This document shows positions 24,532 to 33,165 of a DNA stretch of 64,000 nucleotides, in pieces (positions within the stretch are counted from its first letter, which is position 1; each line of letters opens with the position of its first letter). A model generated the notes under the pieces. That model was not told the origin of the DNA. It worked only from the letters and a program-made list of their open reading frames with translations, and did no database searches. Both the position numbers and the translations under genes were made by a program. Source of the stretch: Mesonia sp. (GTDB taxonomy: Bacteria > Bacteroidota > Bacteroidia > Flavobacteriales > Flavobacteriaceae); NCBI GenBank assembly GCA_012964435.1, contig DTTX01000093.1:1-64000 (forward strand), written 5' to 3'.

Positions 24532-25887
24532 CTAAAACAACTTAATTTTTTCAGAAAAATTAAATTCATAAACTAAAAAGCCAATTACCAGCAAATATTC
24601 TAATCCCACCATCCACAACTGTTCATTAAAACCATTTATGCTGTAAGCGCTGTAACTTAAAATCACCGTAAACGACCATACTAATATATATTTATAGTTC
24701 GTAAAAATTGAAATCGCTAAAGGTGTGATCACGTACCAAGGATGAACAGTGGTTGATAATAGAAAATAAATACTCAGCGCAAAAAGCATACTTGCAAACA
24801 GCTTTTTTTCCGAATTATTTTTTCTAAAAAAACTCAACCCTAAAATCATTATAAGAATGATTATCGGCAGTATTTTACCCGCAATTCCAATAATATTCCA
24901 GCCGACGGTCTGAAAACCGATCCACCGAATTACATAATAAATACTCGCATTAAATTCAAACTTATTAAACCATAAAGCTATTGAATCACCAAAATTTTGA
25001 ATTAATTCTACTGAAAGAAAAGGCAGAAAAGTGATGAGTACGGTAAAAAATGTAATTCCGTAGAAAGCGATCAACTTATAAATATTGAGTCTTTCTTGTT
25101 TTCTGAAATAATGAAAAAATAACGGCAACAACACCAAAGGAAGAAGCTTTACCGATACCGAAAGACCGAATAACACAGCTGCCCAAATCCATTTTTTTTT
25201 CAGCAATAGATAAATAGAAGTTAATAGAAACATCACCATCAAACCTTCAAAATGCAAATTACCGCTAAGCTCGATGATTACTAACGGATTTAAAAAATAC
25301 CATAAGGCTTGATGTTTCGGCAACTTTAACTGCTGAAGTAATTTCCAAAGAAATATAAAACTAACAACATCTGCGAAAATTAGAATGAAGCGCATCACGA
25401 TGACACTTCCTAAAATGCTCTTCGGATACAAAACTCCGGCCAAGGCATAAACCCATTGGGAAACCGGCGGATAATTGGTAAAATGACTTGCATTTAGACT
25501 TTGCATGCCTTCAACTAATTTTCGTGATTGTGCAACCACTTCAAAATTGCCGGACTGCATCCATTCTTGTGGAGTAGAAAGATAAGGATTGATTCCTTCT
25601 GTAATTAATCTTCCATCCCAGATAAAACGGTAAAAGTCTTGTGATAAATTGGGAATCGCAAAAAGAAAAGCTAACCGACAAATAATTCCGAAGCTTAACA
25701 ATAATTTCCAGTTTAGCTTTTGTAGCTGAATCACTTTAAAACTCAGAAAAAATAAAGCAGCGTATAAACTGAGTAACTTCACAAAATCACTTCGCACTAA
25801 ATCGTAAGCAAAAGCAGCATACATGATCACGACGATAAGCATCATGATCAATGAGATTTTATGATATTTCAAGAAATTTTTCAGCAA
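24532..25887 (-). CDS. Multi-span glycosyltransferase (GT87/DUF2029-like mannosyltransferase)
   Basis: A 451-residue integral membrane protein with about 11-12 helices and a short Asp-containing first loop (NLSQDFYRFIWDGRLITEGINPYLSTPQEW), typical of GT-C lipid-linked-sugar glycosyltransferases. The YPPVSQWVYAL segment and the FNPLVIIELSGNLHFEG motif fit the GT87/PMT-like group. It apparently begins with TTG at 25887, one base after the upstream gene's stop, so it is translated with it. The likely donor is a polyprenyl-phosphate sugar; the product is unknown. Confidence 0.75.
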   Translation of the reverse strand: MLKNFLKYHKISLIMMLIVVIMYAAFAYDLVRSDFVKLLSLYAALFFLSFKVIQLQKLNWKLLLSFGIICRLAFLFAIPNLSQDFYRFIWDGRLITEGINPYLSTPQEWMQSGNFEVVAQSRKLVEGMQSLNASHFTNYPPVSQWVYALAGVLYPKSILGSVIVMRFILIFADVVSFIFLWKLLQQLKLPKHQALWYFLNPLVIIELSGNLHFEGLMVMFLLTSIYLLLKKKWIWAAVLFGLSVSVKLLPLVLLPLFFHYFRKQERLNIYKLIAFYGITFFTVLITFLPFLSVELIQNFGDSIALWFNKFEFNASIYYVIRWIGFQTVGWNIIGIAGKILPIIILIMILGLSFFRKNNSEKKLFASMLFALSIYFLLSTTVHPWYVITPLAISIFTNYKYILVWSFTVILSYSAYSINGFNEQLWMVGLEYLLVIGFLVYEFNFSEKIKLF

Positions 25888-25888
25888 A

Positions 25889-27379
25889 CTATTTTCGATT
25901 TTTCAACCGAAAGTTAGGGAAAAATGATTTCCAAACCACATAACCAAAGCCAAAGAAAAGCATCGTATGAAAAATAAGTAAACCAAAATCGTTTACCTTA
26001 AATGCACTATAAATGGCGAATGCAAAATAAAAAAACAAGCTCAATTCTAGTAGATGCGTAAAGCTGAAAGAATGTTCAAGGTATTGATTCTCTTTCCAAG
26101 AATCATTTAAACTGGTAATATTGAACTTTGGGGTGCGAATAAACGAAGATTTTTTACCCAAGTGTCCTTCTAGAATTGCCCAAGTATTATGAACCGATAA
26201 GCCCATGGCGACCGAAAAAAATGCAAAAAACATCCCGATAAATTTCAATAAGCTTTTCTTTTCTTTTCCGTGAATTTTAGTGAACGTGATCAAGTAAGCG
26301 ATAAAGAAAATTAGAGTACTCACACCTAAAAAGGCCATCACATAAAAATAAAAGCTATACTCCGGAAACTGATTTTTAATGTACAATACGGGAACGCTCA
26401 ATACCGCAATCACTAAGACTAATAAAAACATCGAACTATTCAGCAAATGAAAAAAGCCGTGAAATTTAGTTGCCCAAGAAAGTTGTTTGCTTTTAAACAA
26501 CTGACTATAATTTTTCTGAAAATTCTCTGCCGCTCCTTTATTCCAACGAAATTGCTGTGAACGCGCCGCACTCATTACCATCGGTAATTCTGCCGGAGTT
26601 TCAACTTCTTGTAAATATTTAAACTGCCAGCCTTTTAATTGTGCTCGATAACTTAAATCTAAATCTTCGGTTAAGGTATCGCCTTGCCAGTTCCCGGCAT
26701 CAAGAATACACGACTTCCTCCAAACACCGGCTGTTCCATTAAAATTGATAAAATGCTTGCCAAAACTTCTGCCGACTTGCTCTAAAATAAAATGAAAGTC
26801 TAACGCAAAGGCTTGTACTTTGGTGATTAAGGAATAATCACGATTTAAATGCGCCCAACGGGTTTGCACCACGCCAATTTTTTCATCCTTAAAATAAGGA
26901 ATGGTCTGCTGTAACCAGTCTTTTTTCGGCAAAAAATCGGCATCAAAAATAGCAATAAATTCTCCTTTTGCGATTTTCAAACCTTCTTTTAAGGCTCCGG
27001 CTTTAAAGCCTTTACGATGCTTTCTGATGATATGCTGAATATGAATCCCTTCAGCTTTAAATTTTTCAACTAATTGATGAGTTTGCAAAACCGAATCGTC
27101 GGTAGAATCGTCTAACACTTGGATTTCTAATTTCTCTCGAGGATAATCAAGTTGAACGATATTCTTCAACAATCGTTCTACCACATATTTTTCATTATAT
27201 AAAGGAAGTTGAACCGTCACAAACGGAATTTCTTCTTCTAGCTGAAAATTAAATTTTTCTGAAGTGTCTTTTACTTTTTGTGCTTTAAAATAATTGAAGA
27301 CCAACTGCAATTGCGCTAACGCATAGAAAAACACAATGAGTAAAGCAAGTGTATAAAGTGTAAGAATTATTGTAATCAT
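25889..27379 (-). CDS. Cellulose-synthase-like family 2 glycosyltransferase
   Basis: A 496-residue GT2 enzyme with an N-terminal helix (about 3-25), a GT-A domain, and four C-terminal membrane helices (about 315-475). Catalytic motifs are in order: LDDSTDDS, DADF, TLTEDLDLSYRAQLKGW (TED) and QQFRWNKGA (QxxRW). This is the layout of processive or lipid-linked synthases of the CESA/mannan-synthase type. It is followed after one base by the GT87-like gene, and a second GT2 lies upstream, so the block may build an envelope or secreted glycan. No partner BcsB-type gene is present. Confidence 0.85.
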   Translation of the reverse strand: MITIILTLYTLALLIVFFYALAQLQLVFNYFKAQKVKDTSEKFNFQLEEEIPFVTVQLPLYNEKYVVERLLKNIVQLDYPREKLEIQVLDDSTDDSVLQTHQLVEKFKAEGIHIQHIIRKHRKGFKAGALKEGLKIAKGEFIAIFDADFLPKKDWLQQTIPYFKDEKIGVVQTRWAHLNRDYSLITKVQAFALDFHFILEQVGRSFGKHFINFNGTAGVWRKSCILDAGNWQGDTLTEDLDLSYRAQLKGWQFKYLQEVETPAELPMVMSAARSQQFRWNKGAAENFQKNYSQLFKSKQLSWATKFHGFFHLLNSSMFLLVLVIAVLSVPVLYIKNQFPEYSFYFYVMAFLGVSTLIFFIAYLITFTKIHGKEKKSLLKFIGMFFAFFSVAMGLSVHNTWAILEGHLGKKSSFIRTPKFNITSLNDSWKENQYLEHSFSFTHLLELSLFFYFAFAIYSAFKVNDFGLLIFHTMLFFGFGYVVWKSFFPNFRLKNRK

Positions 27380-27382
27380 AAA

Positions 27383-27424
27383 AACCCCTCTGCCATCGGC
27401 ATCTCCCCTTTATGAAGGGGAGAA
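27383..27424 (-). repeat. CTCCCCTT/AAGGGGAG hairpin motif
   Basis: TCTCCCCTT (27402-27410) pairs with AAGGGGAGA (27415-27423) across a TATG loop, preceded by CTGCCATCGGCA. It is similar in kind to the hairpin at 21231 and is probably a dispersed intergenic motif rather than a terminator. Confidence 0.5.
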
Positions 27425-27448
27425 ACTTTTATTGTAATATTTTATTTT

Positions 27449-27544
27449 CGTCATTCCAGACTTGGATTAACTTCGTTGAATCTTCGATTTCAGCATATCA
27501 CTTAGCTAAACTAGATAAGATTCCGTGTTAAGCACGAAATGACG
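27449..27544. repeat. CGTCATT-ended inverted repeat element, 96 bp
   Basis: The element begins CGTCATTCC and ends CGAAATGACG, so CGTCATT/AATGACG form its outer arms. The interior has weak internal pairing. It resembles dispersed non-coding repeats of many flavobacterial genomes and sits between two minus-strand glycosyltransferase genes. Confidence 0.55.
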
Positions 27545-27551
27545 ACATTTA

Positions 27552-28238
27552 TTACTTCAAACTATATTTAAAAATCCAACCTAAAATTTTAACGCCGGCC
27601 ATTACGGCTCCTTTTACCGTTCCGGAAACTTTAGAAACACCTATTCGATTTCTATAATTTACCGGCACTTCTACATACGAAAGTTTTTGTTTAATGGCTT
27701 TCAACTGCATCTCAACCGTCCAACCATAGGTTTTGTCTTCCATATTCAGCGCTAATAACTTTTCGTATTTAATGGCTCGAAACGGACCTAGGTCGGTAAA
27801 TTTTGCTCCAAAAAACAAGCGCATTAATCGCGTGGCTAACCAATTACCGAAAATTTGCGGAAACGTCATGGAACCTTCTTCCCTAAGTCGGTCTACTCTT
27901 GCGCCAATTACAAAATCTATATTTTCTTGAAGTATGGGCTGAATAATTGCTGAAAGTTGCTCCGGATAATCACTGTAATCGCCATCTAAAAATACAACAA
28001 CATCAGGCTTTTCTGGTTGTGCTGCGATATAATCCATTCCTTTTAAACAAGCATAACCATAACCCTTTCGAGTTTCAGTTAATACCGTGGCTCCGGCCTT
28101 TCGTGCATTTACTTCAGTTTGATCGGTAGAATTGTTACTCACCACGATCACTTCATCTACAACACTGGGAATATCTTGAATGACTAAACCAATAGAATCT
28201 GCTTCGTTAAAAGCAGGAATGATGACTTTAATTTTCAA
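27552..28238 (-). CDS. Family 2 glycosyltransferase (dolichol-phosphate mannose synthase-like)
   Basis: A 228-residue GT-A glycosyltransferase beginning MKIKVIIPAFNEADSIGLVIQDIP, with the donor-binding VVFLDGDYSDYPEQ (DxD) motif at about 83-96, EVPVNYRNRIGVSKVSGT near the acceptor region, and a short C-terminal hydrophobic tail. These proteins transfer sugars from nucleotide donors to polyprenyl phosphate, producing donors for GT-C enzymes. The start codon is TTG at 28238; the family-like N-terminus supports it. It lies 16 bases downstream of the cyclase gene. Confidence 0.85.
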   Translation of the reverse strand: MKIKVIIPAFNEADSIGLVIQDIPSVVDEVIVVSNNSTDQTEVNARKAGATVLTETRKGYGYACLKGMDYIAAQPEKPDVVVFLDGDYSDYPEQLSAIIQPILQENIDFVIGARVDRLREEGSMTFPQIFGNWLATRLMRLFFGAKFTDLGPFRAIKYEKLLALNMEDKTYGWTVEMQLKAIKQKLSYVEVPVNYRNRIGVSKVSGTVKGAVMAGVKILGWIFKYSLK

Positions 28239-28254
28239 AATAATAATCTTGACA

Positions 28255-28956
28255 TTATGAAAGTGTTTCGTCGAAAATAGCTACCGCCCTTACAGGAGAA
28301 CCGGTCCCTCCTTTAATTTTTAAAGGAAAAGCGATAAATCGAAACCTGCCTAAACCTATTAATTGGTCTAGATTGATCATATTCTCATAATGGGTAAAGT
28401 CTAATTCACCACAAATATGATGTACTTCTCTATTCGAAACTCCCGTCACTCCAGGAGACATCGTCTCTACCCCAAAAGCAGCAATTTTTTGGTTACCTAA
28501 CCAGCGAGTAGCTTCTGCCGTCAAACCCGGTCCATTTTTCCAACTATCAGTTTCAAAATAATTTTTATAATGATTGGTATAGAATAAGACCGTATCACCT
28601 TTATTTATGACTAAATTTTCAGATTTTAAAGCTTCTTTTATTTCTGCGGAAGTAATTAACTCTTTCAGTTTTTTATGAGAAAAATCTAAACAAATTCCTT
28701 CTGTATAAAAATTTTCAAGAGGCATTTTATCTATCGATTTGCCTTTATCTTCCTTACGCATATGGTTTAAAGCATCTACATGCGTACCGGTATGCTCACT
28801 CATTTCTAATTTGTAAACACTGGGCGTAGGATCTTTAGGGATCTTCTCTTTATTCCATTGTTCGTGTGAAGCGTGCATTGTAACCTTCACCTGCGGAAGT
28901 ACCTTATAGACCGGCATCTGGTGATAAATTTCTTGACTAAGATCTATGATTTTCAT
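28255..28956 (-). CDS. Cyclase-family metal-dependent hydrolase (kynurenine formamidase-like)
   Basis: A 233-residue member of the cyclase family with the metal-binding signature HTGTHVDALNHM (usually HxGTHxDxPxH; Leu replaces Pro) and the C-terminal GSPVRAVAIFDE. Relatives hydrolyse N-formylkynurenine or catalyse ring closures. There are no other tryptophan-catabolism genes here, so I call only the family. It is 3 bases downstream of the 4Fe-4S gene, the third member of a tight operon with a polyferredoxin and a FAD oxidoreductase. Confidence 0.8.
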   Translation of the reverse strand: MKIIDLSQEIYHQMPVYKVLPQVKVTMHASHEQWNKEKIPKDPTPSVYKLEMSEHTGTHVDALNHMRKEDKGKSIDKMPLENFYTEGICLDFSHKKLKELITSAEIKEALKSENLVINKGDTVLFYTNHYKNYFETDSWKNGPGLTAEATRWLGNQKIAAFGVETMSPGVTGVSNREVHHICGELDFTHYENMINLDQLIGLGRFRFIAFPLKIKGGTGSPVRAVAIFDETLS

Positions 28957-28959
28957 GGG

Positions 28960-30549
28960 CTACTTTTGGTTGACGTAGTTCATCAAATCTACATCGTTGC
29001 CCAAAAGTACATCTTTCGGATTGATTCTTCCGTCAGGTGAATCGTTTTCTAACTTTAAAACACCACGCGGACAAACTTCAGCACAAATACCGCAACCTAC
29101 ACAAGACGAACGTACAATATTCTGGCCTTTTTGCGCATACGCGCGAACATCAATTCCCATTTCACAATAAGTAGAACAATTTCCGCAGGAGATACACTGA
29201 CCACCATTGGTGGAGATTCTAAATTTTGAAAATAAACGCTGCTGAAATCCTAAAATTGCCGCCATCGGACAACCAAAACGACACCAAACGCGACTCCCGA
29301 AAATAGGGTAAAAACCAACACCAATCACTCCGCTAAAAACAGAACCAATTAAAAACGCATAGGTTTTACGTAAAGTTTCTGCTTGAAAAAGAAATAATTG
29401 ATTTCCGAAGAAAAAATGAATTCCGAGAAGTCCGAGTATAATTACAAAATAACCGATCGCTCCGTATTGAGCATCTTTTTGCAATTCTTCTCGTCTAAAC
29501 AACATCGCCCAGCCAAAAACCAGAGTGAGCAATAAAGCTACTAAACCTAAAAACATGTCTTTATTCAACCAATATTTAGCAGCATCGTAATCGAGGTAAG
29601 AATAGATCACGGCAGTCGTCATCAAGGTTACAAAGACCACTACACTATGCACGACCCAACGTTCAACTTTCCAAGCAACTTGTCGTTTGTCGCTTAAATG
29701 TCTAAAAGGATCGCCAGCTGTTTCTGCTAAACCACCGCAACCACAAACCCAAGAGCAATACCAACGTTTCCCATATTTATAGGTTAAAATAGGTGTGATC
29801 ACAAAAATAGAAATCACTCCAAAAATAAGTAAAGCTAAACCGATCGTTCCTGAATTGAGAAAACCATCGATGCGATATTGTTCAAAATTATAATAATTAA
29901 GCGGCCAGATATTTTTGAGATCGTAATACGGAAGTTTTAAACTTTCTCCGTTAAGCCTCGCCATTAACTCCGGAATGATAAACGCAAAAGCAGTTTGAAA
30001 AAACATTACAGAAATGGTGCGAATAATTTCGTAGCGACTGTGACGATATTTCCAGATAAATTTTATGCCGAAAAGTAGAATCGAAAGTGTATATAAAGTC
30101 CCGTAAACGAACCACTGACTCGCAGGATTTCCGCTTAACATTTTACTTAACGGATCAAATAAAGCGATCAAACCGGTGTTATCTGCATCTGAATTTAAGC
30201 CTAAATACTGCGGAAAGAAATAAAGAACAACGTAAAAAAGCGTAATTAAAATCCCGAATATCCAAGCCCAAAGTCCTCGTGAGGTTAACGATTTAAACCA
30301 GACACCATCATTTTTAATTCCGCTTGATCTGTTAGCGTATAACGACCAAGAAAAACCGATCGTCCCCACAGAAATAGCGCCTAACGATAAGCTTAACCAT
30401 AAAGCTTTATTTGGAAATTGAAAATTAAAGGTTGCCAACAACAAAACCAAAAGACCTAACATTCCTACAAACACAAAAACTTTTTGCCCAACAGTTAATT
30501 CTTGAGGCGGTTGCCCCGATAAAGCCATATTATATTGAACTCTACTCAT
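28960..30549 (-). CDS. NapH/FixG-like membrane 4Fe-4S electron-transfer protein
   Basis: A 529-residue protein with about ten membrane helices in the first ~440 residues, two Cys-containing membrane motifs (WYCSWVCGCGG and RVWCRFGCPMAA), and a C-terminal ferredoxin domain with two 4Fe-4S clusters: CISCGNCSTYCEMGI and CVGCGICAEVCPRGVL. This is the layout of NapH/NosR/FixG-type quinol- or flavodoxin-linked electron carriers. It is 3 bases downstream of the FAD-dependent oxidoreductase and 3 bases before the cyclase, so electron transfer between a pyridine nucleotide and the membrane is likely. The acceptor is unknown. Confidence 0.85.
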   Translation of the reverse strand: MSRVQYNMALSGQPPQELTVGQKVFVFVGMLGLLVLLLATFNFQFPNKALWLSLSLGAISVGTIGFSWSLYANRSSGIKNDGVWFKSLTSRGLWAWIFGILITLFYVVLYFFPQYLGLNSDADNTGLIALFDPLSKMLSGNPASQWFVYGTLYTLSILLFGIKFIWKYRHSRYEIIRTISVMFFQTAFAFIIPELMARLNGESLKLPYYDLKNIWPLNYYNFEQYRIDGFLNSGTIGLALLIFGVISIFVITPILTYKYGKRWYCSWVCGCGGLAETAGDPFRHLSDKRQVAWKVERWVVHSVVVFVTLMTTAVIYSYLDYDAAKYWLNKDMFLGLVALLLTLVFGWAMLFRREELQKDAQYGAIGYFVIILGLLGIHFFFGNQLFLFQAETLRKTYAFLIGSVFSGVIGVGFYPIFGSRVWCRFGCPMAAILGFQQRLFSKFRISTNGGQCISCGNCSTYCEMGIDVRAYAQKGQNIVRSSCVGCGICAEVCPRGVLKLENDSPDGRINPKDVLLGNDVDLMNYVNQK

Positions 30550-30552
30550 AAA

Positions 30553-31842
30553 TTAAGCCTTTTGTAATTGCGATTGCTGAAATGATTTTTGTACTTGCTT
30601 GGAGAATTTCTTAGAAAATTCTTTATCGAAATTAGCTTTTGGTAATTGCTGAATCACATTTTCGATCGAGATCTTTTCAGTTAACCAAGTATCAACCACT
30701 TCGTGACGTAAGCGAATCCCAAAAGCGTTGATCCCTAAAAATTCTTTTGAATCGGTTTTATATTGAAAATGAAGCGCTCGTTGATTTTTTTTATCTTCCC
30801 AGTAAAAATCGGAAACTCCTTCTTTTTTCTTCGGAAAAACCCAGCCATAGGTTTGATATTCGATATCGAAAAATTTTGCAGAATTGAACCAATTTCCAGG
30901 ATTATAAGCGGTAGGATTTCCGCAGATCGTTTGTGCTACGGTTTCTCCCATCATTCTTCCGGTATACCAAACCGCTTCCACCGATTTTCGATTTCCTATC
31001 GCTTCTCGTTGTTGCGCGCAATCGCCGATGGCATAAACATCAGGAATATTGGTTTCGAGATTTCGATTCACTAAAATTCCTATTTCTGTTTCTAATTCGG
31101 TATTTTTCAGAAAAGATATATTGGGTTTTACACCCGTAGCAATCCCGACCAACTGACAATCGATTTGCTTTCCACTTTTGGTAGTAATTGCTTTTACGTG
31201 GTTATTTTCATCGGGAATAATTTCATCTAATTCCGTTTCAAACAACAAATTAATTCCGTGTTGTTGAATGTGATCACTGATGAGTTTTCCTTCTTCCGCA
31301 GGCAACACACTTCCCCATAAATGATTTTCTCGCACCAACATCGTGACTTCAATATTTCTAGTATGGAGCATTTCTGCTAATTCAACACCAATTAAACCCC
31401 CTCCAACAATCACAGCGTGTTTTAAGTTAGCTGAATTTTCTTCGAGCAATTCCAAATCTTGTTTGCTTACCAAGCCTTGAACTCCTTTCATTTCTTGCCC
31501 TTTCCAACCACGATAATTAGTTACGGAACCAGTTGCTAGAATAAGTTGATCGTAAGAGATTTCTTCTCCATCCGCAGAAAAAAGTTTTTTATTTTTAAAA
31601 TCAACTTCATCGATATAAGCTTGCTTTAATTCAATCCTATTTTTCTCCCAAAACCAGTTTTCATAAGGTTGTGTGTGTTCAAACTTCATGTGTCCCATAT
31701 AAACATACATCAAGGCTGTTCGTGAGAAAAAATATTCTGTTTCTGCAGAAATAACGGTGATCTTTTTATCTGAAAACTTACGAATATGTCGCGCTGCAGT
31801 AATCCCTGCAATTCCATTTCCGATAATGACGACGTGACTCAT
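30553..31842 (-). CDS. FAD/NAD(P)-dependent pyridine nucleotide-disulfide-type oxidoreductase
   Basis: A 429-residue flavoprotein with FAD motif GNGIAG (residues 8-13), LILATGSVTNYRGW, NAD-binding GGGLIG (about 150-155), and VYAIGDCAQQR (about 276-286). It resembles the nitrite-reductase/rubredoxin-reductase branch that lacks the redox-active disulfide. The C-terminal ~100 residues (FFDIEYQTYGW onwards) are family-specific. It is first in the operon with the membrane 4Fe-4S protein and the cyclase-family hydrolase, which suggests it passes electrons from NAD(P)H to the iron-sulfur protein. Confidence 0.82.
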   Translation of the reverse strand: MSHVVIIGNGIAGITAARHIRKFSDKKITVISAETEYFFSRTALMYVYMGHMKFEHTQPYENWFWEKNRIELKQAYIDEVDFKNKKLFSADGEEISYDQLILATGSVTNYRGWKGQEMKGVQGLVSKQDLELLEENSANLKHAVIVGGGLIGVELAEMLHTRNIEVTMLVRENHLWGSVLPAEEGKLISDHIQQHGINLLFETELDEIIPDENNHVKAITTKSGKQIDCQLVGIATGVKPNISFLKNTELETEIGILVNRNLETNIPDVYAIGDCAQQREAIGNRKSVEAVWYTGRMMGETVAQTICGNPTAYNPGNWFNSAKFFDIEYQTYGWVFPKKKEGVSDFYWEDKKNQRALHFQYKTDSKEFLGINAFGIRLRHEVVDTWLTEKISIENVIQQLPKANFDKEFSKKFSKQVQKSFQQSQLQKA

Positions 31843-31911
31843 AGTTGTTTTTCTGAAGTTTTAAAGGTAAGAACTTCTTGTAGAAAAAATTCAACAAAAA
31901 AGTTAAAGCGC

Positions 31912-33165
31912 TTAATAGTAAGTCGCTTTTCTATTGGAGTCTAATTTGATGAAAATAAAAAGTAAAATAGTGAAGCCCCAAAGTCCTGAACCACCATAAC
32001 TAAAGAAAGGAAGCGGGATCCCGACCGTCGGAAAAATACCGATCACCATCCCGATATTGACTAAAAAGTGAATAAACAAAATACCGACAACGCTATAACC
32101 ATACACCCGACTAAATTTCGATTTTTGACGTTCTGCCAAGAAAATAAGACGCATAAGTAAGGCGATAAATAACAAAACTACCGTTGCGGTTCCTGCAAAA
32201 CCCCACTCCTCGCCAACAGTACTAAAAATATAATCGGTATGCTGCTCGGGCACAAAATTACCTTTGGTTTGCGTTCCTTGCGTCCAACCTTTACCGGTCC
32301 AACCACCACTACCAATGGCAATTTCACTCTGGTTCGTGTTGTAACCGATCCCTTTGCTATCGACTTCTTTCCCTAAAACAATATTGAAACGATCGCGGTG
32401 ACGCTGTTCAAAAACATTATGAAAAATATAATTAACCGAAAATGCAAATAGCATAGATACTGCCGAGATCGCCACATACCGACCGATATATTTTTTCTTC
32501 TTTTTTCTATTGAAAAATAAAATCGCCAAAGCTAAAAGTACCACACCAACGCTTACCCAAATTGCTCCGAATAATAGGGTGAACACAAATAAAGAAATAA
32601 ATGAAAGTCCTACCAATAAATAACCACCGGAAAGACCTTCTCGATACAACGGAAAAAAGAAAGCAGCGTAAACTAAAGCACTACCGGGATCGGGTTGCGG
32701 TACAATAATTAATGCTGGCAAAATGATAATTAAAAATGCTCCCAGTTGGTGCTTAAACGATTTGATATTGGTTTGAATATCACTTAAATATTTTGCCAAA
32801 GCCAAAGCGGTTGCGGCTTTTGCAAATTCTGAAGGCTGAATACTAAAACCTCCAAAGGCATACCAAGAAGTGGCTCCGGAGATAGTTTTACCAAATACAA
32901 ATAAACCTAAAAGAGAAAGTAAAGAAGCCAGGTAAATAACACTCGAAAAACGTTCGTAAAATTTAGCTTCTATCGAGAGTATAAAAATAATTAGCACTAT
33001 ACTCAACACGATAAATAAGCCTTGACGACCGTAAGTCTGACTTAAGTCAAAGAAGCCCTGTGCAGCATCATTAAGTGAGGCCGAATAAATATTTACCCAA
33101 CCAAAAGCTACTAATAACAAAAACAGCAAAATACTTAGCCAATCGAAACCGGTGCTTTTACTCAT
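31912..33165 (-). CDS. rodA: Rod-shape peptidoglycan polymerase RodA
   Basis: A 417-residue SEDS-family membrane protein with about ten helices, the glycosyltransferase partner of PBP2 in lateral cell-wall synthesis. The signatures are QPSEFAKAATALALAKYLSD, PDPGSALVY, the EHTDYIFSTVGEEWGFAG loop with the conserved Asp/Glu, and PTVGIPLPFFSYGGSGLWG near the C-terminus. It is the last gene of the mreB-mreC-mreD-mrdA-rodA run: its ATG directly follows the mrdA stop. Confidence 0.95.
   Translation of the reverse strand: MSKSTGFDWLSILLFLLLVAFGWVNIYSASLNDAAQGFFDLSQTYGRQGLFIVLSIVLIIFILSIEAKFYERFSSVIYLASLLSLLGLFVFGKTISGATSWYAFGGFSIQPSEFAKAATALALAKYLSDIQTNIKSFKHQLGAFLIIILPALIIVPQPDPGSALVYAAFFFPLYREGLSGGYLLVGLSFISLFVFTLLFGAIWVSVGVVLLALAILFFNRKKKKKYIGRYVAISAVSMLFAFSVNYIFHNVFEQRHRDRFNIVLGKEVDSKGIGYNTNQSEIAIGSGGWTGKGWTQGTQTKGNFVPEQHTDYIFSTVGEEWGFAGTATVVLLFIALLMRLIFLAERQKSKFSRVYGYSVVGILFIHFLVNIGMVIGIFPTVGIPLPFFSYGGSGLWGFTILLFIFIKLDSNRKATYY

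Noticed and set aside
27449..27544. Insertion sequence or MITE with transposase
   Set aside because: No transposase frame or target-site duplication visible; kept as a small inverted repeat only.
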